The notes beneath the pieces are model-generated. The model was not told the DNA's origin, did not search any database, and worked only from the letters and a program-made list of their open reading frames with translations. A program made the position numbers and the translations under genes. 64,000 nucleotides of DNA. Origin: Chromobotia macracanthus (Eukaryota; Chordata; Actinopteri; Cypriniformes; Botiidae). How positions within the stretch are numbered: position 1 is the stretch's first letter; the number at the start of each line of letters is the position of its first letter. Positions 32,434-43,025 of the stretch are shown here, in pieces. The stretch spans positions 1,104,001 through 1,168,000 of the forward strand of contig JAZGTH010000005.1 in the NCBI GenBank assembly GCA_036877525.1, written 5' to 3'.

Positions 32434-33370
32434 TCAGAAGAGCCTGCGCCGGAATGGAGGAGCCCTGAAACACAACACAAACATCAATGAAACACAAAGA
32501 AGACGTAGAGGTTCGGCTTTGTCTTCAAAGGAATAGGACCCAACAAAGTGGCCCAACCAGCCACAGTAGAAGCACAAGCCCTGAACCAAATGTTGTTGTT
32601 TCTGCTGAGGGGAGAGCTTCATTCTAACCAACTGCATTGCCTCAGGGTCGGCGGAAGGGGCAAGAGCCTCTGGAGCGGGAAGGGCACGGTGCCCCTCCAA
32701 CACCCAGGACGGACGAGCTGCCCGTCGCCGACGACAATTAGACAGGCGGGCCTCGACGGGGGCCACCAGGTTGACCGCCGCCTTGAGGTCCTTGACCTAA
32801 TCACGGATGGCGATCTCGTCCTGGATGTTCTCCTCCAGCCCGTCCAGGAAGCGAGCACGCAGGGCAGCATCATTCCAGCCACAGGAGGCTTCCAGGGTAC
32901 TCGATGGCATAGTCTGTGGCGGAGCTGCCCTCCTGTGACAGCCGCACCAGCTTCGACGCTGTCTCATCACCCCAGGCTTAAACGTTGAGAAGTTCTCACA
33001 ACAAGGCACTCTAGAGTCCCAGACGGCTGTCCCCCACTCGCGCGCTCTGCCAGTGAGGAGCGTGATGACGTAGGCGATCTTACGATTCTCTGTGGCAAAC
33101 CGGCGAGGCTGGAGGGCAAAAACCAAGGAACACTGTGACAGGAATGCCCGGCAGGAGCAAGGGTCGCCGTCGTAAGGAGGAGGGTTGTAGGTGTGCGGTT
33201 CAGGATCTCCTGGGGAGCGAGTGGGGGAAACGATCGATCGGCCCATCGCAGACTTCTGCTGCAGGTCAATGGTGATCTGGAGCTCCACCATGCTGGCGGA
33301 GAGGTGCTCGATCTCCCAGGACGCCGCATCGAACTGAGAAGCGTGCTGGCCCAAAAGAGCTCCCTGTTAG
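32434..33370 (-). pseudogene. Gag region of the Gypsy element, broken
   Basis: Minus-strand frames 33354-32797 and 32766-32434 together carry a fish Gypsy-type gag. Features are an N-terminal coiled segment, then 'PPPYDGDPCSCRAFLSQCSLVFALQP'-type capsid sequence (seen in pieces), 'LTGRAREWGTAVWD', and a zinc knuckle of form C-x2-C-x4-H (LCFYCGWLGHFVGSY) in which the last Cys is replaced. A stop and frame change near 32800 splits it. It starts directly at the junction with LINE sequence near 33370. Confidence 0.7.
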
Positions 33371-33379
33371 ACCAGCGCA

Positions 33380-34400
33380 GAATGGAGAGCATCAGGTTCC
33401 AGCTGGGTATCATTGGCATAGCAATGAAAATTAACTCCATGTCTCTTAATAATTGCTCCCAGGGTAACATATACAGGGTGAAAAGCTGAGGCCCAAGCAC
33501 TGAGCTCTGCGGCAATTCACATTGTGCTTGTGCACAGCAACAAACTGGGATCAGTCAGATAAATATGATTTAAACCATGCCAATGCAGTTCTATTTATAC
33601 CAACATAATTTTCAAGCCTATCTAAGAGAATGCTGTGGTCAATAGTTTCAAAGGCTGCACTAAGGTCAAGTAGCACTAGAAGAGAGATGGAACCATGATC
33701 AACAGTTACAAGTAAATCATATGGCACTCTGATAAAAGCAGTCTCTGTACTATGATATGGTCTAAATCCTGACTGGAAATTCTTGCAGATACCGTTTCTT
33801 TCCAAGAAAAAGCATATCTGGAGGACACCACGTTTTCCAGTATTTTTTAAAATAAAAGTTAAATTTAAAATGGGTCTGTAATATACTAGTTCCCTGGGAT
33901 CAAGTTGTGTTTTTTTAAAAAGATGTCTGATAACAGCCAGCTTGTAAGTTTTTGGGACCCCAACACCAATGTACTATGTAGAGGATCAATAATATCCGGA
34001 AACATCTCTTTCAGCAACCCGGTAAATATAGGATCTAGCATACATGTTGTTGTTTTAGATGATTTAATTATTATTGATGGTTCATCCTTATCTATAGTAG
34101 CGAATCACTGGAGCTGTTCCTTGGGCAAATGATGAATCGCCATCTGATTGGAGACGTTTGCATGTTTATTATTTTTGTCTCTGACAGTATCTAATTTGTT
34201 ATTAAAGAAATGTATAAAATCACTGCTATGACTGTCAGAAGCACCTGCCGTTTTATTTTTGGTTAGTTTATTTTAGATCTGAGGCTTTTTATGGCCTTTC
34301 TTTAATATGAAGCGCTTTCCTGTCATGCTGTATGAAATACCTCTAGTTTTGTTTGCTTCCAGTTAAACTCTATTTTCCAGGCTTTGTCTAAAGTGTTGGA
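33380..34400 (-). pseudogene. Non-LTR retrotransposon (LINE) reverse transcriptase fragment
   Basis: On the minus strand 33805-33551 reads NFQSGFRPYHSTETAFIRV and 'LLVLLDLSAAFETIDHSILL..RL', then FKSYLSD, the fingers/palm part of an L2/CR1-type LINE reverse transcriptase. Further along, 33515-33400 has 'PQSSVLGPQLFTLYMLP' and a frameshifted copy of the Y-x-DD region. Upstream, 33830-34400 shows degraded pieces of the preceding ORF2 segment. Many stops are present. The fragment ends abruptly at the Gypsy gag near 33370. Confidence 0.7.
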
Positions 34401-34889
34401 AAAGAAGGACATTGTCAAGGTTTCAAACTTATCTGATAAATAATATATTTTCAATAATTTGCCTACCTGGCACAGTAAATCTGATCAGTGTAAATTACTT
34501 CCTCCAAATCTTTACTCAATGTATAATGCTTTTCACAATACATATTTCAAAACTGCTTTACAGAAAATGAAAGTTATACATTGTAAGACAAGTGTGTAAT
34601 TAGAAGTGATTATAAACTTTAACAGGTCTAAGATGCAGATGCAGTTGACTAATATTGTGTATGCATTTAAGCAGAGGTGATGGTCATCCCAAGGTTTTGT
34701 GGAATTCGACATCTTTGTACACAGGGTCATCTGAAGTTCTCTTAAGTTGCTGGATCCACACTGGAGCTGGCGTGATCTGTAGCTACCCGTTGATAAGTAT
34801 ACTGAGGTAGAAATGGGAGGCAGATGGCAAGTAATTAGCATAGCTGTCATTTGTTTTAAGTTGCATTATGTGAATGCTTGGCTAAAAGA

Positions 34890-35180
34890 TGTGTATTGGT
34901 AAATAGTGTCTGCCCCAAACAGTGTTAGGAAGACTGTTCTAGAGTTTAGGAGCCAAATGCAAAAATACTCTCATTTAGTGGACTTTGCAATTCTAGGTAC
35001 TACCAAAGTCCAGGGTTTTGTGATCTTAAAGAGTATGTTGGCTTGTAGCATAATAGAAGATCAGTTAAATATACAGGAACTAACCTGTTGAAGGCCTTGT
35101 AAGTAACTAGCAATATCTTGTATGTAATACAGAACTTGACAGGTAGCCAGTGCTGAGATGATAAAATCTGGGTTATATGA
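34890..35180 (-). pseudogene. LINE ORF2 C-terminal fragment
   Basis: The minus strand from about 35170 reads HWLPVKF.ITYKILLVTYKA, then 'NRLVPVYLTDLLL' and 'SLRSQNPGLW', the typical region after the LINE reverse transcriptase domain, followed by FAFGS-like and SS-HC pieces with stops. In an intact minus-strand LINE this part would lie at lower coordinates than the RT piece at 33.5 kb, so the two belong to different insertions or have been rearranged. Confidence 0.65.
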
Positions 35181-36780
35181 TTGTATTTCCTGAATCTGTA
35201 GCTGCTGCATTTTGGACTAACTGTAGCTTGTTTTTGGAGGATGCTGGGAAACTACCTAGCAGTGCATTACATAAGTCCAGTCTGGAGGTCATTAATGCAT
35301 GAACTTGCTTTAATATGTTGTATAATATGTTCTGCATCTTAGCAATGTTTCTAAGGAGGAAGAAGGTGGATTTGGGACATTTGAGATATGATTTTCAAAA
35401 GACAAATTGCTGTCTAATATAATGCCTCAACCCAGGAATAGGTCATCTCTCCACTAGAGGAAGCCGTCACCCAAGTTTTAGTGACACTTCCTGTTTGTAA
35501 CTTTATGAGCCATGTGATTCAGAAGTATTGCAGGTTTTATCTGTCTTTCCAAGTGTTTCCCATTGCCTTCCCATTGTTTGTTTCTTTGATATTTCCCCTT
35601 TTGTCTGTTTGGATTTGTTCTGTTGTTGGCCTCTGTGATTTTCTGTGTTTGAACCTCACCTGGACTTTAATGACATCTTTGCTTGTCACCTTGGATTGTT
35701 TACCTTTGAATAATCTGTGTTCATCTTACGGTTCATATTTTCAGCATAACAAACCTTTCTTTCAGTCACTTCATTACATAACAGTGTGAAAATCTTGCAC
35801 AAATGTAAATTGAGGAAAACAAATCGATTACAAATCCTACAATGTATTCAGTTATGGAGAGATCAGCACACACTGTTAAACTGTCTGATGTATAAGTGTG
35901 AGCTGTCTTGTCCTGCTTACTGGGCCTCAAACTGAGTTAAAAAGTGTTTTAAATAATGATTTAACACTCTGTGAAACAGTTTGTAGAGACACAGTAAGTT
36001 TTACAGTAATGAAAGTTCAGCTGAAAGAAAGGTGAAGTATTTTTGTAATAGGAAGCATATGATATGATTTTCTTTATCATACATTTTAATACCAACATGT
36101 TTATTTACACAAATACATACACATGCATATTCTCTTTTACAAAGAAAATCAGAAAGAAACAAAAGCCAATATTTCTCATTGAGTATATACAAAACAATTG
36201 AGTGTAACAAAAATGTAACATTAAAGCTCTTATGAATGCCATATGCAGATACTTACAGGCAGCTACTCATGTCAAGCACTGTAACATGGAAATAACATTA
36301 ACATTTTCACTTCACTTAAAAAGAGGAAACCATTCCCACACATTAAAACAAACGATCAGAATCATGTACAGCAAATATAATATTTAAGTAAGTATTAAAA
36401 GATGTGTAATGGTTAACATGGTGAAACACACAATCTGGTCTTTTCTGATCTAAAAAACATTTAACATGCGCATATTAAAGGAAGAAATTTTAAGTCAAGT
36501 TTTTAGTGGAATGCTAGAACAAGGAAAAGATATTGAAAAGACATAATAAAAATCTAAATATTGCACCCAATGTAAAGTTCTTAGCATCTTTGTGTAACTG
36601 TGTAAATCGCCCTTAAGATAAAACATGACATGCAATAAACATTGAAAATTGATTACAGGCAGTGATGTGCTAAACTCAAGTATTTACAGTTTAAGAATGC
36701 CATCTTACTGTGTTTCTTGCTTCCTTCCTTCTTTCCTGACATTTGACAACAAATGTGTTCATTATCTTCAGCGGGTGAGT
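35181..36780. other. Gene-free stretch with LINE-like remnants
   Basis: 35181-35400 ('ctgctgcattttggactaact' shortly before, 'gtgcattacataagtccagtctgg') still looks like antisense retroelement sequence. 35460-36780 is AT-rich without a recognised exon. 36090-36110 has a minus-strand AATAAA (gtttattta), a possible end for the putative exon at 36781-36973. Confidence 0.45.
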
Positions 36781-36973
36781 TCAAGAGTATGATGGGAGAG
36801 CATTAGGAAGTGGTAAAGCCAGAGATGTTGTTGACTGACTGTCATTTGGACACATGGCTGCTTGGGAAAAGGCCTCTGATGACACGATGGTGATTGGTGG
36901 AGATGTTTTTTGGTTTCGTATGGGGAAACCACTGAGGAGAAACTGTGGCGCTTGTAATGACATTTTTGGTGTT
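36781..36973 (-). CDS. Putative terminal exon of an unidentified minus-strand transcript
   Basis: On the minus strand a good acceptor (tttttgtctag) at 36984-36974 is followed by 63 open codons to a TGA at 36783-36781, encoding a Ser/Pro-rich tail: TPKMSLQAPQFLLSGFPIRN, then 'SPPITIVSSEAFSQA' and ending ALPLPNALPSYS. Composition and codon use look protein-like, unlike most random ORFs nearby. I do not recognise the protein. It lies 1.2 kb downstream of the c5orf24 stop on the same strand, so it could be an alternative last exon of that transcript, an exon of another gene, or chance. It needs one base from the preceding exon to complete its first codon. Confidence 0.3.
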
Positions 36974-37079
36974 CTAGACAAAAACAAAATCACATCATAT
37001 TATTAATTGGAAAACCTCACAAACAGCTGAATTATTTGTGTTAATATTTATTTATAATAAATACAGTTTATAATAAACA

Positions 37080-37275
37080 CAGTCACCGGAACTTCACCCT
37101 TCTACCACAACTCACTCCTTCAGATATATGTTCCCTCCCTCCAACTACTTTTTGTAAACAAGCAATGTTTGTTTCCTCACAATGAGGTACCAGATCACTT
37201 TCCAAGATATTCACCTATTCTGTTCCTTCCTGGTGGAACGAGCTCCCAGCCTCCACCCCATTTAAAAGAAAATGT
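37080..37275 (+). pseudogene. LINE ORF2 C-terminal fragment, plus strand
   Basis: In shifting frames it reads 'LTPSDICSLPPTTF', 'GTRSLSKIFTYS' and WNELPASTPFKRK, the ending of an L2-type LINE ORF2. It abuts the TTAGCAT-type repeat that starts near 37280. Confidence 0.5.
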
Positions 37276-37279
37276 GAGT

Positions 37280-37735
37280 GGTTCTTGCTCTGGTAAAACT
37301 TGGGCCAGAATATTTCAACGATGTTAACATGTTTTAACATGATGCTTCCAGCCACACCTTAACAACCATTTAGAGCAAGTAACTAGTAACTGCATAAATC
37401 ATAAATAAGCAATATTTCAATATTGTAAAATCATGTTAGCATCATGTTAAATCATATTAGCATAATGCTAAGTCATGTTAGCAAACGTGTTAGCACCATG
37501 CTAATTGTTGGTAAAAATGCTAGTATCATGATGCTAAAATGTGTTAGCATCATGCTAATTGATACTAAAACATGTTAACAGCTTAAATGTTCTAACATCA
37601 TGTTGAAATGTGTATAAAAACCATATAAAACCTGTTAGCATAATGTTAAAATGTGCTAGCATTGTGCTAATTGATGCTAAAACATGCTAGCTTTATGTTA
37701 AAATGTAATAGCATCATGTTAAATTGAAACTTTAC
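37280..37735. repeat. Degenerate TTAGCAT/ATGCTAA repeat, copy 2
   Basis: It begins 'gtggttcttgctctggtaaaacttgggccagaatatttcaac' (compare 2370-2412 in copy 1) and continues with many 'catgttagcatcatgttaaa' and 'gtgctaattgatgctaaaac' units. It ends with 'ctatctagttacattt', similar to the 'ctatctagttattata' edge at 3079-3094 of copy 1. Confidence 0.75.
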
Positions 37736-38139
37736 TATCTAGTTACATTTTACATTTTAAGTGAAAGGGGACGAATTTTATTAAGGTCTAACAATGATAA
37801 AAAAGGCACAATAAAAATATACAAAAAGCCATACAAGACCATACAACTTTCCACACACTTTGACTATAACACGCATGGACATGAGTCTTATCAACCATTT
37901 TTTCAATTTTATGGTGCTTTTTAATAATTTTTAAGCTTGATAGCATCTGTCCTCATTCACGTTAACTGTATGAAAAGAAATGAGCATTCTTCACGATACT
38001 GCCTTTTGCATTTCACAGAAATATGTCAGGAACTGCAATAAGGTGAATGAACAATGACAGAATTTGACAGAACTACTTTCAGTCCAAGCTCTGCTGAGAA
38101 TCTGTTACAGCTGACAATAAAATGCAAAAAAGAGTGACT

Positions 38140-38751
38140 TTACTCTTTAGTTTGTTTGTCTTTCACAGCAACTTCATATGCTTCAGGTTTGTGCATCATG
38201 CTGTAGGAGAATGCGGCTCCACTGCAGATACTGTAGCTCAGTTTACCGACCCGTGACTGGCTCTTTATGCTGCCGGGTGGGCGGCCAGGGCTCACCTTAT
38301 AACCTGCAGCCTTGGTTGTGCCCAATGGCCGCCCAGGGCTGGTTTTAAATCCTGCCGCTTTGGTTGTGCCCAGTGGCCTGCCGGTACTGGTTCTATAGCC
38401 AGCTGATTTAGTAGTCCCCGTTGGTCGCCCACGTTTCCCAGACCTCCTACTCACTGCCTTTTTTTTAGAGTCTTTGATCGCATCATTTTCCTGAAGACCT
38501 GTGTGGCCCTGGGTTTGAGGCTCCTCATGGCAGTGTTGCCTCTGGCATGCTGCGGATTTAGGGCTGATTTGGACTGGAGGGGTGAGGTAAGCAAGACAAA
38601 TCTGCCGTGAGCGTTGAGGAGTCAAAGATGGATGATACTTGGTGGAGCACAGATCAAAGTGATTGGCCGAGAGTTGTCCATCCTCTGCTAGACACGAAGG
38701 CCTGCCACCAATGGAGTAATTATTACTGACACTGGACTGCTGTCGCATCAT
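38140..38751 (-). CDS. c5orf24: C5orf24 homologue (UPF0461), GRP-repeat protein
   Basis: The protein has 203 residues (human 188) and its function is unknown. The most striking part is three tandem 16-residue units and a fourth partial one, each starting GRP: GRPTGTTKSAGYRTST, GRPLGTTKAAGFKTSP, GRPLGTTKAAGYKVSP, GRPPGSIKS, preceded by a basic SGKRGR. GRP flanked by basic residues resembles AT-hooks, so DNA binding in the nucleus is a reasonable inference. The N-terminus has a 'GGRPSCLAEDG' block, and the C-terminus has AAFSYSMMHKPEA and ends KDKQTKE, as in the human family. The start MMRQQSS at 38751 is chosen because it matches the human MM start and because a clean acceptor (ctgtcaacag) lies 4 bases upstream; the longer ORF start at 38772 lies inside the intron. 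Non-coding first exon(s) are expected near 39.5 kb. Confidence 0.93.
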   Translation of the reverse strand: MMRQQSSVSNNYSIGGRPSCLAEDGQLSANHFDLCSTKYHPSLTPQRSRQICLAYLTPPVQISPKSAACQRQHCHEEPQTQGHTGLQENDAIKDSKKKAVSRRSGKRGRPTGTTKSAGYRTSTGRPLGTTKAAGFKTSPGRPLGTTKAAGYKVSPGRPPGSIKSQSRVGKLSYSICSGAAFSYSMMHKPEAYEVAVKDKQTKE

Positions 38752-39499
38752 CTTCTGTTGACAGTAAGGCAAGATTATATTTGGATATATTTATATGTGT
38801 ATTTACTCTGTAAAATCAATAAACAAGCAGTTTTCACTCCTGTAACTTCCTACTGAAACAGTTCTTGGCTATGAATAGAGTTATTCCATATGTCCTGCCA
38901 CTATTATTTACTACAACAGAAGGTAGTGTTAGTCAGTAGGTCAAAAACTTTAATGAAGTCACCTAAATACAGAAACATCAGAATTTTGTCAGTGTTAACC
39001 AGAGTGCACCATTAAATCCCTCAAAACCTTCATTGTAATTTCTTAAAGAAGCTGGTCTGCAACTTTTTGCAGTATCTTTAAAATTTCATTACATTGTAAG
39101 CATAGCTCCTGTTTTATAAAGGTCTTGCACGAGATCCCTAACATTTATTTATGACCGATCATGCATCAGTCAGGTAGTTATTTATATTGTGGTGTTTAGC
39201 ATGCATATCTTTAAATGTGACTTATAGCATTAAAATAGCACATTAAGTGCTGTGCACAAAACAAAGCCTTTCTGTTGTGCTTCACCTGTCTTTCATATAA
39301 CAGTGACAGAGAAAGAGATGCATTATATTTCACTAAATAAACATTTTCTTCTATGCAAACTTATAGAAACATAATTTTAAGACAGGATCAGTAACTGTAC
39401 CTCGCTTAAATGTCGACAGCTTAACGGAAAGGGTTAAATGCAAAATTTTTGTCGCATTTTGGTGATACTTAGGAATTTCGACCGCTTATAATCGTATCT

Positions 39500-39860
39500 C
39501 ACCGATTGAATCAAAAGAGAGTGATGGTCACCTCGATCCTTTGAAAATGTAACGACAGCCACTGATATTAAATATTAAGAAGCAAAAGAAAACGCGCATG
39601 CGCTTTGAGTGCAGCGCTGCTTCTCATCACGGGTGGCATGACAGTTAACACTAAGCTTACCCCGCCAAATATGATATGTCTGGATACATTTTATTTCAGC
39701 TGTTCGATGTATGTTTTAAATTAAATATCGAGTGCATCAGTGGCACATTTGGTTGTGACTATGGTTGCGGTAGCACACAGGCGGCGCAGTCACATGTTAC
39801 TTGTTATTTTTCCGCGCGCAGGTCGCGATTAACCAATCACAGTCGTTTGCGATTACTGAT
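39500..39860 (-). promoter_or_regulatory. Probable promoter/first-exon region of c5orf24
   Basis: The stretch is richer in CpG than its surroundings (cgaccgcttataatcg, acgcgcatgcgc, ttccgcgcgcaggtcgcg). It contains an NRF1-type palindrome at 39594-39603 and a CCAAT box (aaccaatcac, about 39831-39840). On the minus strand a consensus donor (tcaatcg|gtgagatac) at 39502 could end a non-coding exon starting just below the NRF1 site; another donor (gcgggg|gtaagc-like) is near 39660. The exact start is not known. Confidence 0.45.
39594..39603. promoter_or_regulatory. NRF1-type palindrome GCGCATGCGC
   Basis: The perfect 10-bp palindrome is the core binding site for NRF1, commonly found within 100 bp of CpG promoters of housekeeping genes. 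It is about 90 bp upstream (on the minus strand) of the candidate first-exon donor at 39502. Confidence 0.6.
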
Positions 39861-40224
39861 AAAGGCAATTCATGTGCTGTTCACAACCGCTCACTTCTTC
39901 ACTGTACCCTGTAAAGCAAATGGCATTTCAGTTCACTATATAGGGAAGAAGTACACGAAGGATTTCAGACGTGGGGTGCTCCTCAATGCTCAGACTGATG
40001 TTTCTTCGCTGTCAAAAGCTACTCGATGCTGCGTTTCATAATGCTAATAAGAACATTTTTTGTCAGACTTAAAGTATTAAATAGTTGGCGCACTGATCCA
40101 CGGTCAGTGCTCACTTAAGGACACCTTGTGAATCACATTACGTGAAATCCCGCCAAAGTTTACTATGAAAATAAGACATGGCCAGATGCTGTAGGTTATT
40201 AAGTAGGACACAAAAATTTGGATT

Positions 40225-41870
40225 TGGTATTTGACAAGCATTTAACGTGGAGTTAAAAGAATAAGACCTATTGTTTGGGACCACTTTAAAAACCTGGAAA
40301 ACTGCATTGTAAGGTACTTTGTGAGGTGCATGGTTTGTGACCAACAACTGACATACCACAATAACACTTTCTCAAAGTTGCAACACGCTCCAGACTTCCT
40401 CGAGTATCTAATGGACACATCTGGTGGAGGTAAAATATCTGGTGTACACGGACAAGGTATGCATAATGCATTTCACAATAAATGTTCTGGGCCTTTACAA
40501 TTAGTTAATTTAGCATCCCTCTCCCCCCAAATAACTCATCTGCATTGACTAAAATGCAAAGCACAAAGACACATACATTCAATTTCATTTTAGCTTGTGA
40601 CAACTAATTGCAGCAGTATTTTTACAGTGCAATTGCCAAAGGTGTGGGCCCAAAAAGCATACTGTTATAGATCATATTAACAGAGTACACATTTTATTAT
40701 TTCACTCATTTTATTTTCAGCAAGTCAACAAAAGATTGATGAAGCTCTAGTGGACATGATAATCAAGGATTTATAAAGAAGCTTGACCCAGCATATACGC
40801 TTCCCACAAGGCACAGACTCAAGGACATGGTTGCTGCAAGATACAAAGTGACAAAAGAGAAGGTAGTGGAAGAGGTGAAGAGAGTAAACACTGTAAATCT
40901 GACATGTGGACTTCCATCAACATGGATGTTTACCTCACAGTAATGTGCCATTACATCAATGAATCGAAGTTGTCTGCTGTTGTGCTGTTCGGAAGTTTCC
41001 TGAAAACCATACAGCACAGCAAAGACCATGTTGCTAAAGTCATGGGAAATAAAAGAGAAAGTTACATGTTTCATTACAGATCATGCCCGAAATATGACTC
41101 TTTGTGCAAACCTTCTTCAAATGCGACGCATCCCATGCTTTGCGCAGACTTTACACCTGGTGGTGAAGAAAGCCTCCCCTCAAAGAGCAGACCTTAATGC
41201 CCTACGAAATAATTGTAGAAGAGTCATTACCTTCTTTAGGTCAAGCACCAATGCCACAGAGAAACTGAAAAAAAGAAGCTGATACAGGAGGTGGAAACAA
41301 GGGGGAACGGCATTCTTTATGTGCTTCAAAGAATATATAAATAATGTGAAGCAGTTGGTGCTGCTTTAACATCTTTGAACACCATAACACCCATAAACAA
41401 TGGACAGGTTTAAGCCATCTCACAGTGTGTCCATGCCCTTTCAGCCTTCAATGATGATACTGTTGAGCTCTCTGCAAAGAAGGTTGTCACAGCATCAAAG
41501 CTAATGTTAGAATGTTGTTTCAAATCAGTGAGAAAACACACAAACTGACATCACAAACAGCAATTGACCTCACAAATAATAGAATCCATAAGGATGTTGG
41601 TCAAGGCCACACTTCAGGATCCCAGATTTAAGACTGTTGCTTTTGGCAGTGTGGTTAACGCTGATATTGTACTTAGGGATGGCATAGATGAATGCAGTGC
41701 AGTGATATGTTAAAGAACAACACTGAGCCCACCAGACTCACCCCAGCCATCAACTTCAGCAAATTCAACAATTTTTTCAAAAGGTCCTCAGCATCACTGC
41801 AGATGCAAAAGTTCAAGTATAGAGATACTTGAAGATCCCTTAAGTTAACAGGACACTAAAGTTTTGTGCA
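40225..41870 (+). pseudogene. hAT transposase (ZBED-type) pseudogene
   Basis: The plus strand shows broken pieces of a BED-finger hAT transposase. 40270-40420 reads RCMVCDQQLTYHNNTFSKLQ (BED finger with CMVC; the His pair is lost). 40740-41080 has 'FIKKLDPAYTLPTRHRLKDMV'-type and 'LTCGLPSTWM'-type pieces and 'DHARNM'. 41130-41280 has CFAQTLHLVVKKA and NNCRRVITFFRSSTNATEKL. 41290-41700 has 'SVHALSAFNDDTVELSAKK', 'SEKTHKLTSQ', LTNN and 'LVKATLQDPRFKTVAF' in changing frames. Stops and frameshifts are frequent and the C-terminal dimerisation part is not recognised. No terminal repeats or 8-bp duplication were found. Confidence 0.7.
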
Positions 41871-43025
41871 AAACAGCAAACTTTATTCCCTCATCTCTTT
41901 CATGTTGCCCAAAAATATTTGTCAATACCAGTAACACCTGTGCTATGTGAAGTTTTTCAATGTGCTAAGTTTTTCAAAACAGAGGTTTTGTGCAAAAAGA
42001 GAAATCATAATGCTTCAAAACAGTGAACAAGTGGTTTTTGCAAATCAATTGGTTTATTTGATTCAAAGCTTTAAAAAGCTTAGTTTCTTCCATAACAATG
42101 TCAAACATGCTGAGAATTTGGCTTAAATAACCTCTTGAGGTGTCGTCATTGGAACAATCATCTGGGGAGGCTATAAACTGGCATGAAACAAACGTGTCTT
42201 CAGGTTTCTTTGTCTTCAGCAACTGCTTTGTGTTGTTTGTGTGTCCTAGCAATAGCTAGTTCTTTAAAGTAAAGAAAGAAAAAAATCTCCACTTTTGTTG
42301 AAATATCCCTAATTTATCTCATTTTCTGATGTGTCACTAAATTGGACCTGTAGTTTTATATCTGTATAAATGTATAAATCGTTAATCTGATCTTTACTTT
42401 TAACCAACACAGTACAGACTGCAGCTTTAACATGACAGAGGAGAACTGGCCCTCCCTGCTAAGCCTGGTTTCTCTCAAGGTTTTTTTTCTCCATTTATAA
42501 ATCACTGGAGTTTTGGTTCCTTGCCACTGTCACCCTGTTGGCTTGCTTACTGGGAGACTGCTGACCTTAGGTTAGAACATTAGCTTAGGATAATGTTTTT
42601 TACATTTTGTTAATTATCATTGTTTTAATAATTTTCTTTAGTTTTCATTCATCTTTCTTTACCAATGTCACTGCTTTTATTCACTGTTAAATATCTTTTG
42701 ATACTTTTCATTTGCACAGCTGAAGCTGCGTTGTAACAACATGCCATTGTGAAAAGCACTACATATATAAATTTGAATTGAATTGAAAAAAGAGAGAGAT
42801 ACAAGAGAAATAGAGAAAAGAAAATGGCATCTTTGGGGCATTCTTTTAAAAGATATGCACCGCCTTGTTCCCGGCCCATCTCTGAGGAGGATGCTCATGA
42901 GTTTTGTTTAAAGGGGTTGGAGGAAGAACATACAGTTCTAGCCCTAGAGGGCTCTGAGTTTGAGCACTGCAAAATGAGTTGTCCTTCCTAAATGCTGTGA
43001 AAAGTATAAGACTACACCAGCAAAT
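41871..43025. other. Gene-free stretch with a LINE/SINE-type 3' module
   Basis: 41974-42252 holds a minus-strand open frame (with SPDDCSNDDTSRGYLSQIL and 'MFDIVMEETKLFKALNQ') that looks more protein-like than most but is not recognised. 42425-42785 is a plus-strand repeat: 'gaactggccctccctgctaagcctggtttctc', 'gttccttgccactgtcaccctgttggcttg', then the tail gtgaaaagcactacatatat and ttgaattgaattg; related copies are at 22980, 27320 (inverted) and 47540. Confidence 0.55.

Larger units (their letters stand above)
29490..33370 (-). mobile_element. 5'-truncated Ty3/Gypsy retrotransposon of the chromovirus type
   Basis: Read on the minus strand, the order is gag (33354 to about 32440), reverse transcriptase (about 32425-31920), RNase H (about 31780-31480), integrase with chromodomain (about 31060-30115), a purine tract (about 30077-30091) and a 3' LTR (30075 to 29490). 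There is no 5' LTR: at about 33370 the sequence changes abruptly into a LINE fragment on the same strand. Protease and the N-terminal part of reverse transcriptase are missing, and several frameshifts and stops break pol. The copy is GC-rich against its AT-rich surroundings. It is an inactive relic, and no target duplication can be defined because one end is missing. Confidence 0.85.
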
